Below are positions 25,209 to 33,869 of a DNA stretch of 64,000 bases, in pieces. The DNA comes from AC-56 sp963798705. GTDB lineage: Bacteria > Actinomycetota > Thermoleophilia > Solirubrobacterales > 70-9. Each line of letters starts with the position of its first letter. Position 1 is the stretch's first letter. The position numbers were made by a program, and so were the translations under genes. The notes under the pieces were generated by a model. That model was not told the DNA's origin. It ran no database searches and worked only from the letters and a program-made list of their open reading frames with translations. The stretch covers positions 248,001 to 312,000 of the forward strand of contig CAWCTW010000005.1 of the NCBI GenBank assembly GCA_963798705.1, read 5' to 3'.

Positions 25209-26152
25209 CCTCGGAGGCGGGGCAGGGGAGGGTCGCCATCTTCACTCCGAATCCGATGCTCTCGATGACGATCGAGAGGCGGGGAGGCGACGACGACATC
25301 CACGCGCACCCGGCGGGCCAAGGTGTGTGGGTCGCGAGGATGGCAGCCGAGATGGGCGCGCTGCCCGTGCTCTGCGGTTTCGTCGGTGGCGAGTCCGGTG
25401 CAATCGTGGAGCCACTCATCAGGAGCTTGCCGGGGGAGTTGCGACTCGTTCCGACAGCGGGCCCCAGCGGCTGCTACGTGCACGATCGGCGGAGCGGCAA
25501 GCGCGAGCTGGTCGCGATGATGAGCCCCGGCATCGCCTCGCGTCACGAGGTGGACGAGCTCTTCTCACTCACCTGCGCGGCCGCCCTCGACAGCGACGTG
25601 CTGGTGGTGTGCAACCCGTTCCCGGGCGATGCGCTGCCCGTCGAGCTCTTCGGCGATCTGGTGTCCGATGTGCGCGACAACGGCACCCCGGTGCTGGTGG
25701 ACCTGTCCACCCCGCGGCTGGACAGCGCGCTCGCGGGGAACCCGACCCTGGCCAAGCTCAACGACTGGGAGCTCGCCGAGTTCGTCTGCGGGCCGGTCGA
25801 CTCTCCCGAGGCCCTTCAGGCATCGACCCGACGGCTGGTCGAACAGGGCGCCGGCGCGGCCATCGTGACACGCGGCGCCGATCCGGCTTTCGCCCTTCGC
25901 AACGGAGAGTTGCTCCAGCTCTCGCCGCCGCGCTTCGAGCGCGGCTCGCGGGAGGGTTGCGGCGACTCGATGATGGGCGCCATCGCCGCCGCCTGGGCGC
26001 AGGGCGTCGACTGGGAACCGTCGCTGCTGCTCGGGATCGCCGCCGGCGCCACCAACTTCCTTCGACATGGGCTCGGCACCGGCTCCCGGGAGGTGGTCGA
26101 AGAGCTCGCGTCGCACGTGAGCGTCACCCGCGTCGATCGAGTTGGGCTTTAG
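25205..26152 (+). CDS. PfkB-family sugar kinase (1-phosphofructokinase-like)
   Basis: 315 residues. The N-terminal TPNPMLSMTIE, the GGDD/GQGVWVARM segment (a variant of the GGKGxN motif) and the C-terminal anion hole with catalytic Asp (REGCGDSMMGAIAAA) match the tagatose-6-P/fructose-1-P kinase branch. The GAGD motif is altered to GCGD and the Asn of the GKGxN loop to Trp, so the substrate is uncertain. GTG 25205 overlaps the preceding stop. Confidence 0.8.
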   Translation: MTSEAGQGRVAIFTPNPMLSMTIERRGGDDDIHAHPAGQGVWVARMAAEMGALPVLCGFVGGESGAIVEPLIRSLPGELRLVPTAGPSGCYVHDRRSGKRELVAMMSPGIASRHEVDELFSLTCAAALDSDVLVVCNPFPGDALPVELFGDLVSDVRDNGTPVLVDLSTPRLDSALAGNPTLAKLNDWELAEFVCGPVDSPEALQASTRRLVEQGAGAAIVTRGADPAFALRNGELLQLSPPRFERGSREGCGDSMMGAIAAAWAQGVDWEPSLLLGIAAGATNFLRHGLGTGSREVVEELASHVSVTRVDRVGL

Positions 26153-26874
26153 GCCGGGGCGAACGGGGGGACCACGTCCTCGTCCGCTGCGATTGCAGCG
26201 GGTGCGGTTTCGGCCACCCAGTGGATGTGAGGCTCCATGCCGGGCAGGCGCGCCAGCGCCGCGAGCGCGTGGGACAGGCGCATCGGGCGTCCCGCCCGAG
26301 ACGAGTGGCAGTCGCTGCCGAGCACGTGCACGAGGCCGCGGGCGGCGAGATCGGGGAGCGGCGAGGTCGTACCCTCCTCCAGGAAGGCGGCGGTGCCCTG
26401 AACCAGGGCCCCGGCCCTTATCGCCGCGGACAGGACTGGGTGGCTGTCAGGGCCCAGGTGGCGCTCCGGGTGGGCCACGATGGCCCGGAAACCCTGCATC
26501 GAGAGCCGGTTGATGGCGTCGAGGAGCGACTCCGACAGCGGTCCCGGGCGCGGCTCGACGAGGATCCAGCGGCCACCTGCGAGGCCGACTCCCGCCAGCT
26601 CCTGCGGATCGAGCCCGTCGAGCGCGGTCTCGGCCACCTCACCTCCGCCGAGGATCGTCACGGCGAGCCCCCTGTCGCGAAGCTCGCGATTGAGCGTCTC
26701 GATGCGTCCCGCGAGCTCCGGGATCCGGACGTCGTGGTCGTGCCTGATGTGGGGCGTGGCGCACACGGCCGAGATCCCATCCGCCTCCGCCTGCGAGACC
26801 ATGGCCGCCGAGTCGTCGAGGTCCGTAGCGCCGTCATCGATCCCCGGCAGGATGTGGCAGTGGAGATCGATCAT
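26149..26874 (-). CDS. PHP-domain tyrosine phosphatase (CpsB/YwqE-like)
   Basis: 241 residues. The PHP metal motifs are visible: MIDLHCHILPGIDDGA, ATPHIRHDH, VAHPERH and LGSDCHSS. Family members dephosphorylate tyrosine-kinase regulators of capsule or exopolysaccharide synthesis. No kinase or capsule gene lies beside it here. ATG 26874 begins the conserved MIDLHCH motif. Its 3' end overlaps the PfkB-type kinase 3' end by four bases (convergent). Confidence 0.85.
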   Translation of the reverse strand: MIDLHCHILPGIDDGATDLDDSAAMVSQAEADGISAVCATPHIRHDHDVRIPELAGRIETLNRELRDRGLAVTILGGGEVAETALDGLDPQELAGVGLAGGRWILVEPRPGPLSESLLDAINRLSMQGFRAIVAHPERHLGPDSHPVLSAAIRAGALVQGTAAFLEEGTTSPLPDLAARGLVHVLGSDCHSSRAGRPMRLSHALAALARLPGMEPHIHWVAETAPAAIAADEDVVPPFAPA

Positions 26875-27054
26875 CGGCCGTCGCCTACGCGAACATCGCT
26901 CGACGGGCGGCTCCGCTCGGTGGGCGAGAACGTCGACGCGCTCGGGCGTGACCACCCCGTCGAGCTTGCAGGTAGGCCATACCGCCGAAGACTATGGGTC
27001 GAGGGTCGGTGCCGGCCGGACGTCCCCCGGGGCGGCGATCTCGCTTAGGATTGC

Positions 27055-27942
27055 GTGGCCCGTCGGTCAAGGATGATTCGCCCCCTGCCAAGACCCATCG
27101 CCGTGATGGCGGCCGCCACCGCGCTCGCCGCCGTGGCCGCGGGCTGCGGGTCGAGCTCCACAACCTCCACCGACAGCGGATCCGTCAAGGCCGCCGACTG
27201 CACGCCCGACAGGCTGCAGACGAAGACGGCCGGGCAGCTAACGGTGGCCACGGACAAGCCGGCGTACCCGCCGTACTTCGAGGACAACGACCCGACGAAC
27301 CGCAAGGGATTCGAGAGCGCGACCGCCTACGCAATCGCAAACGAGCTCGGCTACTCGCGTTCCGACGTCGAGTGGGTGACCGAGCCTTTCAACTCGAGCT
27401 ACGCGCCGGGACCCAAGGACTTCGACTTCGACGTCAACCAGATCTCGATCACGCCCCCGCGGGAGCAACACGTCGACTTCTCGGCTCCCTACTACACGGC
27501 CAACCAGGCCGTCGTCGCGTCCAAGGGGTCGAGCGCGGCCGACGCGACCTCGCTGGCCGACCTCGAGGACGCCTCGATCGGCGTTCAGATCGGAACGACC
27601 AGCCTCGACGCCGTCAATTCCGAGATCCAGCCGTCCCGCGAGCCGAAGGTCTTCAACGACTCGAACGACGTGGTCAGCGCCCTCAAGGGAGGGCAGGTGG
27701 ACGCGGTGGTGGTCGACCTGCCCACGGCCCTCTACCTCACGGCGACCCAGGTTCCCACGGCGACCATCGTCGGGCAGTTCGAGGCCCCCGGCGGCGACCG
27801 GTGGGGTGCCCTGCTCGCCAAGGATTCGTCCCTTACCGGCTGCGTCTCGCACGCGATCGAGGAGCTGCGCTCGTCCGGCAAGCTCAACCAGATCGAGAAC
27901 CGCTGGATGAGCCAGGCCGCAAAGGCACCCACCCTCAACTGA
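27055..27942 (+). CDS. Amino acid ABC transporter substrate-binding lipoprotein
   Basis: 295 residues of the SBP family 3 fold. A lipoprotein signal ends at AAGC, followed by a Ser/Thr-rich linker; ligand-binding segments GQLTVATDKPAYPPYF and DFSAPYYTANQAVV are typical of polar amino acid binders. It delivers an amino acid or related solute to the permease and ATPase encoded just downstream. GTG 27055 and ATG 27073 are both possible; the ATG still leaves a full signal peptide. Confidence 0.85.
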   Translation: MARRSRMIRPLPRPIAVMAAATALAAVAAGCGSSSTTSTDSGSVKAADCTPDRLQTKTAGQLTVATDKPAYPPYFEDNDPTNRKGFESATAYAIANELGYSRSDVEWVTEPFNSSYAPGPKDFDFDVNQISITPPREQHVDFSAPYYTANQAVVASKGSSAADATSLADLEDASIGVQIGTTSLDAVNSEIQPSREPKVFNDSNDVVSALKGGQVDAVVVDLPTALYLTATQVPTATIVGQFEAPGGDRWGALLAKDSSLTGCVSHAIEELRSSGKLNQIENRWMSQAAKAPTLN

Positions 27943-28037
27943 CCTCGGGGTCGCCGCCACGGTCCTGCGGCTGATCCGGGCGGCGCCACCGCCCACTCGC
28001 AGATTCTGCCGCCGCTCGCATTGCGAGCATCCCCGCC

Positions 28038-28871
28038 GTGACGGGCACCGAAGCGACCGTCGGGCGCCGCACCGAGCGCGAGGCGGCCAAGCGGCGTCGT
28101 GCCCGCAGAGGCCAGGCGATCGCGGCGGTGTCGTCTCTCGTGGTGATCGGCGGGCTCATCGCGCTCGCTCTCACGAGTCCCGGATGGCCGAACGTCCGCG
28201 ACACGTTCTTCTCCTGGAGCGCGTTCAGGGACTCGTTCCCCGACGTGCTGTCGGCGTTCTGGCTCGACATCAAGATGTTCTGCGTGATCGAGGTCGCGGT
28301 GCTCATCGTCGGGCTGGTCATCGCCCTGATCCGGACGAGCCGCGCCGCCGCCCTGTTTCCGCTGCGGCTGCTGTCGGCGGTGTTCGTCGACATGTTCCGG
28401 GGAGTGCCCGTGATCCTGCTCGTGTATCTGGTGGGCTTCGGAATCCCGGCGCTGGAGCTCTCCGGCCTTCCGTCTGACCCGATCATCCTCGGCGGGATCG
28501 CACTGACGCTGTCCTACAGCGCCTACGTGGCCGAGGTCTATCGGGCCGGGATCGGATCGATCCACCGTGGCCAGCGCGACGCAGCGCTCGCGATCGGGCT
28601 GACCGAAGGCCAGGCGCTTCGCCATGTGATCATCCCGCAAGCCATCAGGCGCGTCGGACCGCCGCTCCTGAACGACTTCATCGCCCTGCAGAAGGACGTG
28701 GCGCTGGTTTCGATCCTCGGAGTCGTGGAGGCGTTCCGCGAGGCTCAGATCATCGCCTCCTCGACCTTCAACTACACGGCACTGGTCGGCGCCGCACTGC
28801 TCTACCTGTGCGTGACCATCCCCCTCGCGCGCATTCTGGACAGATGGGGAGTGGGGGGGACGACGGTCTGA
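28038..28871 (+). CDS. Amino acid ABC transporter permease (HisM/GlnP type)
   Basis: 277 residues. A basic N-terminus and first helix are followed by the BPD-type permease domain, with the EAA loop IHRGQRDAALAIGLTEGQALRHVIIPQAI near residues 174-205. It forms the channel with the upstream binding protein and the downstream ATPase. GTG 28038 is the start; the ATPase gene overlaps its end by 28 bases. Confidence 0.9.
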   Translation: MTGTEATVGRRTEREAAKRRRARRGQAIAAVSSLVVIGGLIALALTSPGWPNVRDTFFSWSAFRDSFPDVLSAFWLDIKMFCVIEVAVLIVGLVIALIRTSRAAALFPLRLLSAVFVDMFRGVPVILLVYLVGFGIPALELSGLPSDPIILGGIALTLSYSAYVAEVYRAGIGSIHRGQRDAALAIGLTEGQALRHVIIPQAIRRVGPPLLNDFIALQKDVALVSILGVVEAFREAQIIASSTFNYTALVGAALLYLCVTIPLARILDRWGVGGTTV

Positions 28872-29617
28872 GCGCTCCGGTGCTCGAGATCAAGGGGGTC
28901 ACGAAGGCCTTCGGCTCGAACGAGGTCCTGCACGGCGTCGACCTCGCCGTCGCCGAGCACCAAGCCGTCGCGCTCATCGGCGCATCCGGGTCGGGGAAGT
29001 CGACGCTCCTGCGCTGCATCGACCTCCTGGTCGAGATCGACGACGGCGACGTCTTCCTGGACGGCGAGGTGATCACCGACCCATCGGTGGACCCGGTGCC
29101 CGTGAGGCGCCGGCTGGGACTGGTCTTTCAGGCCTACAACCTGTTTCCGCACCTGACGGCACTCGAGAACATCGTGCTCGGGGACCGCTATGCGCACGGC
29201 GCGTCGAGGGAGGAGGCCCGCGAGCGGGCTCGCCGGCTGCTCGAGCGCTTCGGCCTCGGCGGCCGCGAGGACGAACGCCCCGATGACCTCTCAGGCGGCC
29301 AGCAGCAGCGTGTCGCGATCGCGCGCGCCTTCGCCGGTCGCCCGCGGGCCCTCTTGCTCGACGAGGTGACGAGCGCTCTCGACCCCGAGCTGGTGGGCGA
29401 GGTGCTGGAAGCGGTGCGCGATCTCAAGCACGAGGGGGTGACGATGCTGATCGCCACCCACGAGATGAGCTTCGCGCGCGAAGTCGCCGACCTCGTCGCT
29501 TTTCTCCACGAGGGTCGAATCCTCGAGCTGGGCCCGCCGGACCAGGTGCTCACCGACCCGGCGCACCCGGAGACCAAGCGATTCCTGCGGCGGCTGCTCG
29601 AGGCGGGCCGGATCTGA
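28844..29617 (+). CDS. Amino acid ABC transporter ATP-binding protein
   Basis: 257 residues with Walker A (GASGSGKST), Q-loop (VFQAYNLFPHLT), signature (LSGGQQQR), Walker B (ALLLDEVTSALD) and H-loop (ATHEMSFA). These features and the length place it with GlnQ/HisP ATPases. ATG 28844 lies inside the permease gene, indicating coupled translation. Together with 27055 and 28038 it makes a complete polar amino acid importer. Confidence 0.95.
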   Translation: MGSGGDDGLSAPVLEIKGVTKAFGSNEVLHGVDLAVAEHQAVALIGASGSGKSTLLRCIDLLVEIDDGDVFLDGEVITDPSVDPVPVRRRLGLVFQAYNLFPHLTALENIVLGDRYAHGASREEARERARRLLERFGLGGREDERPDDLSGGQQQRVAIARAFAGRPRALLLDEVTSALDPELVGEVLEAVRDLKHEGVTMLIATHEMSFAREVADLVAFLHEGRILELGPPDQVLTDPAHPETKRFLRRLLEAGRI

Positions 29618-29645
29618 GCCGTCGCGCCTGGGTACCGTCTGGGAG

Positions 29646-29975
29646 GTGAACTGCCGGCACGCACTGCCGATCGTGGCCGCGGCGACGTTCCTCGCGGGCT
29701 TCGGCGTCGCCGAGCTGACCGGGGTGCGCGCGCTCGGCGGCCTGGTCCTGATCGCGGGGGGCGCCTGGTGCGCGCGTGCGGCGACGCGGATCGCCGGCCC
29801 GGTCGCGGCGCTGGTCCTGCTGGCCATCGCCGCGGCGCTCTTCGTGGCCTCGCACCCGCTGGGACACGCCATCGGCGCCTGGCCCGCGGTGCTCGTGAGC
29901 GCCTCGCTGGCGGCCGGGACGGCGATCGCACTCGTCGGCCGACCGCTCGGCACGGCCGCCTCTGCGAAGCGCTAG
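29646..29975 (+). CDS. Small membrane protein, unknown
   Basis: 109 residues with three or four hydrophobic segments (IVAAATFLAGFGVAEL, ALGGLVLIAGGAW, AALVLLAIAAALFVAS, AVLVSASLAAGTAIALV). The start is GTG 29646, with GGGAGG directly adjacent and so poorly spaced. It follows the ABC ATPase by 28 bases and may be the last gene of that operon. No family recognised. Confidence 0.5.
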   Translation: MNCRHALPIVAAATFLAGFGVAELTGVRALGGLVLIAGGAWCARAATRIAGPVAALVLLAIAAALFVASHPLGHAIGAWPAVLVSASLAAGTAIALVGRPLGTAASAKR

Positions 29976-29978
29976 GCT

Positions 29979-29995
29979 ATACCCCCGTAGGGTAT
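29979..29995. promoter_or_regulatory. CsoR/CstR-type operator upstream of the DUF4396 gene
   Basis: The 17-bp inverted repeat ATACCCCCGTAGGGTAT (ATACCC, five bases, GGGTAT) lies 32 bases before the DUF4396 start. GC-rich half-sites with outer A/T are the hallmark of operators for the CsoR, CstR and FrmR repressor family, which sense copper, persulfide or aldehyde. The same repeat occurs at 38598. No csoR-like gene is in the window. Confidence 0.6.
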
Positions 29996-30026
29996 TCGCC
30001 CCGATCGAGTGCGTAGAAGGAGGTAC

Positions 30027-30500
30027 ATGCCGGGCACGGACTCCCTGAACCGTCTCGCGTTGAGCGCAACCGTGCACTGCCTGACGGGTTGCGTGATCGG
30101 CGAGTTCGCCGGCATGGCCCTGGGCACCGCTCTGGGCTGGGGGAACGTCGCCCAGATAGTCGCGGCGGTTCTCCTCGCATACCTCTTCGGGTTCGCCCTC
30201 ACCGCGAGGCCACTGATCGCGGCCGGCATGGCCGCGGGCGCAATCGTCGCCACCGCCCTGGCCGCGGACACCGTCTCGATCACGATCATGGAGGCGATCG
30301 ACAACCTGACCATCGTGCTCATCCCCAATGCGATCGACGCGGGCCTGACCGATGCGCTCTTCTACGGCTCGATCGCGCTGGGATTCGCCATCGCCTTTCC
30401 CTTCGCCTTCCTTGCAAACCGGTACCTGATCGCTCGCGGCAAAGGGCACGCCGTCGTCCACGAGCATCATCGCGTCGACTCTCAGCCAGCCGGCACCTGA
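30027..30500 (+). CDS. DUF4396-type membrane protein
   Basis: 157 residues with four predicted helices. The first carries the family motif HCLTGCVIGEFAGMALG, in which the His and two Cys look like metal or thiol sites. Further segments are ITIMEAIDNLTIVLIPNAI and a C-terminal region ending in HAVVHEHH, another possible metal site. ATG 30027 has AAGGAGG six bases before it. The operator-like repeat just upstream suggests control by a copper- or persulfide-responsive repressor; the molecular role is unknown. Confidence 0.75.
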   Translation: MPGTDSLNRLALSATVHCLTGCVIGEFAGMALGTALGWGNVAQIVAAVLLAYLFGFALTARPLIAAGMAAGAIVATALAADTVSITIMEAIDNLTIVLIPNAIDAGLTDALFYGSIALGFAIAFPFAFLANRYLIARGKGHAVVHEHHRVDSQPAGT

Positions 30501-30717
30501 GAGCGAAATCCCGCCGCATGGGTGGATTGAGCGCCAAGCGCAGGCCCGGCGACCAGCGTCACTCGCAGGTGGAGTAGCGGGGGAGATCCGGATTCCGGTG
30601 CTCGGTCAGCATGCCGCGGTCGTCGGGCGGCGGTGCCGAGCCCGTCAGCACCGGCACCGCCTCCAAGTGGGTGATCTTGGGCGCAGAGCTGCCGGCTGGT
30701 GCGAGGCCGCCCGCGGC
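30501..30717. other. Intergenic region without recognised features
   Basis: About 217 bases between the convergent DUF4396 and SnoaL-like genes. No hairpin with a T tract was recognised, and open frames across it are not gene-like. Confidence 0.4.
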
Positions 30718-31107
30718 TCAGGCGGCGTCGGCGGCCGCCGCCCGATCCGGATAGGTGACGAGGCTGATCGCCTTGCCGTCGCGTCCGGTCCATACCTGGA
30801 CGAGCTCGTAGGCGACCGGCTCGCCCGTCTCCTTCAGCCGTCCATGCATGCGCACCGGGACGATGACCCGGTCATCGGCCTCGATGAACTCGTGGGGATC
30901 GGCGCCGAGGCCGTCGATCCGCTCCTCGAAGAAGCGGAATACCTCCCGCACGCCATCATGGCCCCGGAACACCCGCGGCGCTCGGGTGAAGGCGGCCGAC
31001 ATGTGCCATTCGATGTCCGGATCGAGGAACTGGAGGATTCCCTCGACGCCCTCCTTCGCAAACGCCCGATACCCCCGACGAACGATCTCCACGTTGTCGA
31101 CCGCCAT
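30718..31107 (-). CDS. SnoaL-like (NTF2-fold) protein
   Basis: 129 residues of the SnoaL/ketosteroid-isomerase-like cone fold: an N-terminal helix (VEIVRRGYRAFAKEGVEGIL), FLDPDIEWHMS, RGHDGVREVFRFF and C-terminal strands. Members range from isomerases to proteins of unknown activity; no catalytic set can be assigned. ATG 31107. It follows the enoyl-CoA hydratase gene on the same strand, 51 bases downstream, and may be in one operon with it. Confidence 0.75.
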   Translation of the reverse strand: MAVDNVEIVRRGYRAFAKEGVEGILQFLDPDIEWHMSAAFTRAPRVFRGHDGVREVFRFFEERIDGLGADPHEFIEADDRVIVPVRMHGRLKETGEPVAYELVQVWTGRDGKAISLVTYPDRAAAADAA

Positions 31108-31158
31108 GCCCGGCCAGTATGGCCAAAGCGCATCGTGCCGGTCGTAGATCCGAGCTGA

Positions 31159-31962
31159 CTAGAGGCCGTGGTGCGGCCACTCGGGCACCCTGCCCTCCTT
31201 GAACGCCCGGGCGCCGATTGAGTGAGAGTCGCTTCGCATGAACATCGACAGGGCCATCTCGGCCTCGGTGAAGAGCTGCTCTGGAAAGGTCCGCCCGACG
31301 TTTCGGACCATGGTCTCCTTGTCGGAGCGAATCGCGCCCTGCGGCAGGGAGGCGATCTCGTGAGCGAGCTCCAAGGCCCGTTCGAGGGCCGAGTCCTCCG
31401 GCACGACCTCGTTGGCGAGGCCGATGCGCAGGGCCTCCCGGGCCTCGACCGGACGGCCGGTGATGATGAGCTCCATGGCCTTGGCGTAGCCGACCACCAT
31501 CGGCAGCCGCACGGTCATGCCATCGCCCGCGACGATGTTCCACCGGCGCTCCAGGGCGCCGAACACCGCGTTCTCGGCGACGATCCGGATGTCGGCCAGC
31601 AGCGCATTCTCGAGGCCCGCGGCCACGGCCCAGCCGTTCACCGCGGCGATGACGGGCTTGAAGACGTCGGCTCGCCTGGTGTAGCCGCAGTCCCCCGGCG
31701 AGTTGTAGAGGTGGGCGCGGAACTCGTCCCAGTCGTCGACCGTCGTCGCGGCGGCGTCGGCCAGGTCCCAACCGGCGCAGAAGGCATCGCCCTCACCGGT
31801 GATCACGAGGACGAAGGCCTCATCCGAGTCGCGAAAGCGCGCCCAGGCGTCGTGAAGCTCGGCGTTCATCTGCCGGCTCACCGCATTGCGCTGCTCGGGG
31901 CGGTCGTAGGTGAGAACGGCGACGTGGCCGTCCAGCTCGTAGCGGATCGTCTCGTAGCTCAT
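31159..31962 (-). CDS. Enoyl-CoA hydratase/isomerase family protein
   Basis: 267 residues of the crotonase fold. The first oxyanion-hole segment is GEGDAFCAGWDL and the second is AAVNGWAVAAGLENALLADI; the usual catalytic Glu positions near ALERRWNIVAGDGM differ from classical hydratase, so the exact reaction on an acyl-CoA is open. It would act in fatty-acid or aromatic breakdown. No other beta-oxidation gene is adjacent. Confidence 0.85.
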   Translation of the reverse strand: MSYETIRYELDGHVAVLTYDRPEQRNAVSRQMNAELHDAWARFRDSDEAFVLVITGEGDAFCAGWDLADAAATTVDDWDEFRAHLYNSPGDCGYTRRADVFKPVIAAVNGWAVAAGLENALLADIRIVAENAVFGALERRWNIVAGDGMTVRLPMVVGYAKAMELIITGRPVEAREALRIGLANEVVPEDSALERALELAHEIASLPQGAIRSDKETMVRNVGRTFPEQLFTEAEMALSMFMRSDSHSIGARAFKEGRVPEWPHHGL

Positions 31963-32036
31963 GGCCCTCCTGAGGCTCGCGTGGTCGGGAGCCCCAGCTT
32001 CTCACCGACCGGGAGGGAGCGGCCGGGATGCGTCTC

Positions 32037-33020
32037 TCAGTCGAGGTTGTCCCAGATGCGCTTCGACACGCTCTGAATGGTGTCGATGCCGTAATTGAAA
32101 CCGTCCAGGCCGCCGCTGCCGACGGGGTCGTCGGTTGTGAGGACGGTCAGCGCGTAATTGCGCCCGTGACCCTCGACCCAGCCGGTGCTGTTGACCTGCC
32201 AGGGACATTGGTCGATCGGCTTGGAGCAGGTGGGGAGGGTCTTCCAGCCGTTCTTGAGCGCCACGGTCACGTCGGGATCCGGCGGCGCGAAGTTCGGCGG
32301 GTCGCACTGGATGCCCCAGGGACCGCACGAGATCCCGAACCGCTGGTCGGGCTCGACGCTCTGCATCAGGTCGAGGCCGTAGCTCCTTGCATCCCTATCG
32401 AGGACCTTGGGCTCGCCGTAGGCGAAGGCCCTCATCAGCCTGACCTGGTCCGCCGCCGTGGTCTTCGTGTTGCCCCATCCGTAGTAGGTGGAGCTCTCGC
32501 AGCCCACCTTGGTGTCGTCCATCGGGATCAACGTGTTGAACCGCGTCAGCGCATCGCAGCCCCCGCCGAAGTGAAACAGCGAGGTGGCGGCGGCGTTGTC
32601 GCTGTTCTCGATCATCCTCTGCATGAGGTATCTGATCGAGTAAGGGATGCCGTCAGGTATGTCGAGGCGTTGCTTCTGGTAACGGCGAAGCCACCGGGCC
32701 AGGATGTCGACCTTCACGATGCTGGCGGTGTACTGGGTGTCGTCCCCGTTGGCAAGGCGATAGGTGCGGCCCGTCTTGGAGTTGAACAGTGCGACCTGCA
32801 CGACGCCCTCGCGACGATCGAGGTACTTGCAGATTCCGCGAAGCGGCGACGGCGACGCGGCGCCGGTCCGGGAGCGGGAGACACTGCACGGGTCCTGAGC
32901 TCCCTTGCCCGGTCGCGCGGCACCAGCCTGCGCCGGCGCGACGAGCACGGTGACGGCCAAGATCGCGGCCAACAGGACGGGCAGGCGAGCAGCGCGGCGG
33001 CGGATCAGACGGTTGTGCAT
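32037..33020 (-). CDS. Secreted serine hydrolase (class A beta-lactamase / transpeptidase-like)
   Basis: 327 residues with a signal peptide (LLAAILAVTVLVAPAQAGA). The penicilloyl-serine fold is shown by S-x-x-K in TASIVKVD, S-D-N in ENSDNAAA, and a C-terminal K-N-G in LKNGWK in place of K-T-G. It has six or more cysteines in the mature part, unusual for a beta-lactamase. It may act on cell wall peptides rather than antibiotics. The polysaccharide deacetylase gene lies next upstream on the same strand. Confidence 0.8.
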   Translation of the reverse strand: MHNRLIRRRAARLPVLLAAILAVTVLVAPAQAGAARPGKGAQDPCSVSRSRTGAASPSPLRGICKYLDRREGVVQVALFNSKTGRTYRLANGDDTQYTASIVKVDILARWLRRYQKQRLDIPDGIPYSIRYLMQRMIENSDNAAATSLFHFGGGCDALTRFNTLIPMDDTKVGCESSTYYGWGNTKTTAADQVRLMRAFAYGEPKVLDRDARSYGLDLMQSVEPDQRFGISCGPWGIQCDPPNFAPPDPDVTVALKNGWKTLPTCSKPIDQCPWQVNSTGWVEGHGRNYALTVLTTDDPVGSGGLDGFNYGIDTIQSVSKRIWDNLD

Positions 33021-33101
33021 CGGCGGGCGACCTCCATGCCGGGTGACCGATAAAAACCGCCCACCGTTCGGTAACTGCGGGGAGCATACACCCCGGTCGG
33101 G

Positions 33102-33869
33102 TCAGTGACGACCGTCCCCGCCCCGCAGGAGATGGGACACGGTGACGACGTCGTAGTTGCGGTCGTGGAGGTCGTCCACCACGGCCGAGACCGAGCGGGC
33201 GGTCCCCCGGCGATCGCCGCCGCCGTCGTGCAGGAGGACGATCGCGCCGGCGTGAACGTTCGCGAGGACGCGATCGCGGATGTCGTCCGGGCTCTGGTCG
33301 GCCCAGTCGCTGGTGTCCACATCCCAGGCGACCGTGGTCATGCCGAGCTTGCGCACGTCGTGCAGCAGCGCGTCGCTCGTGTCACCGCTGGGCGGGCGGA
33401 AGAGGCATGGCGGCGAGCCCGTGACGTGTCGGATCATGCGGCTCGTCTGCCGGATGTCGTCGAATCCGGGCAGGGAGGTGTGCGACGTCGAGTGGTTGCC
33501 GAGCTCGTTGCCCTGGTGAACGGCCCGGCGGAGCACGCCCCTGTGTCCCGGGATCTGGCGGCCTACCAGGAAGAACGTGGCCTGAGCATGATGGCGCCGC
33601 AACGCGCGCAGGATGGTCGGTGTCTGGGCACTCGGGCCGTCGTCGAAGCTCAGGGCAACCTCGGCCCCCTTCGGCCTGCCGCCGGTCCAGACCCCTCGGC
33701 GCGGCTTCGGACAGGCGCGTGGCGTGGCCTCATGGGAGTCGGCAGCGCTCGCGCTCGGCGGGTGCGCGGGAGGAAGCTGCTGTTTCTTCGACCGGCCTCC
33801 CGAGACCGCAAACGTGAGCGCCCCCACGAAGATGAGAGTCGCGATCAGCCATCTCGCTCCGTGTCTCAT
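33102..33869 (-). CDS. Polysaccharide deacetylase (NodB domain)
   Basis: 255 residues. An N-terminal helix (WLIATLIFVGALTFAVSG) serves as signal anchor, then a Pro/Ser-rich linker and a NodB domain. Motifs are SFDDGPS (catalytic base and metal Asp), HSTSHTSL (two metal His), RPPSGDTS, and the C-terminal VLLHDGGG. It removes acetyl groups from cell-wall or capsule sugars outside the membrane. With the downstream serine hydrolase it suggests an envelope-modification pair. Confidence 0.9.
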   Translation of the reverse strand: MRHGARWLIATLIFVGALTFAVSGGRSKKQQLPPAHPPSASAADSHEATPRACPKPRRGVWTGGRPKGAEVALSFDDGPSAQTPTILRALRRHHAQATFFLVGRQIPGHRGVLRRAVHQGNELGNHSTSHTSLPGFDDIRQTSRMIRHVTGSPPCLFRPPSGDTSDALLHDVRKLGMTTVAWDVDTSDWADQSPDDIRDRVLANVHAGAIVLLHDGGGDRRGTARSVSAVVDDLHDRNYDVVTVSHLLRGGDGRH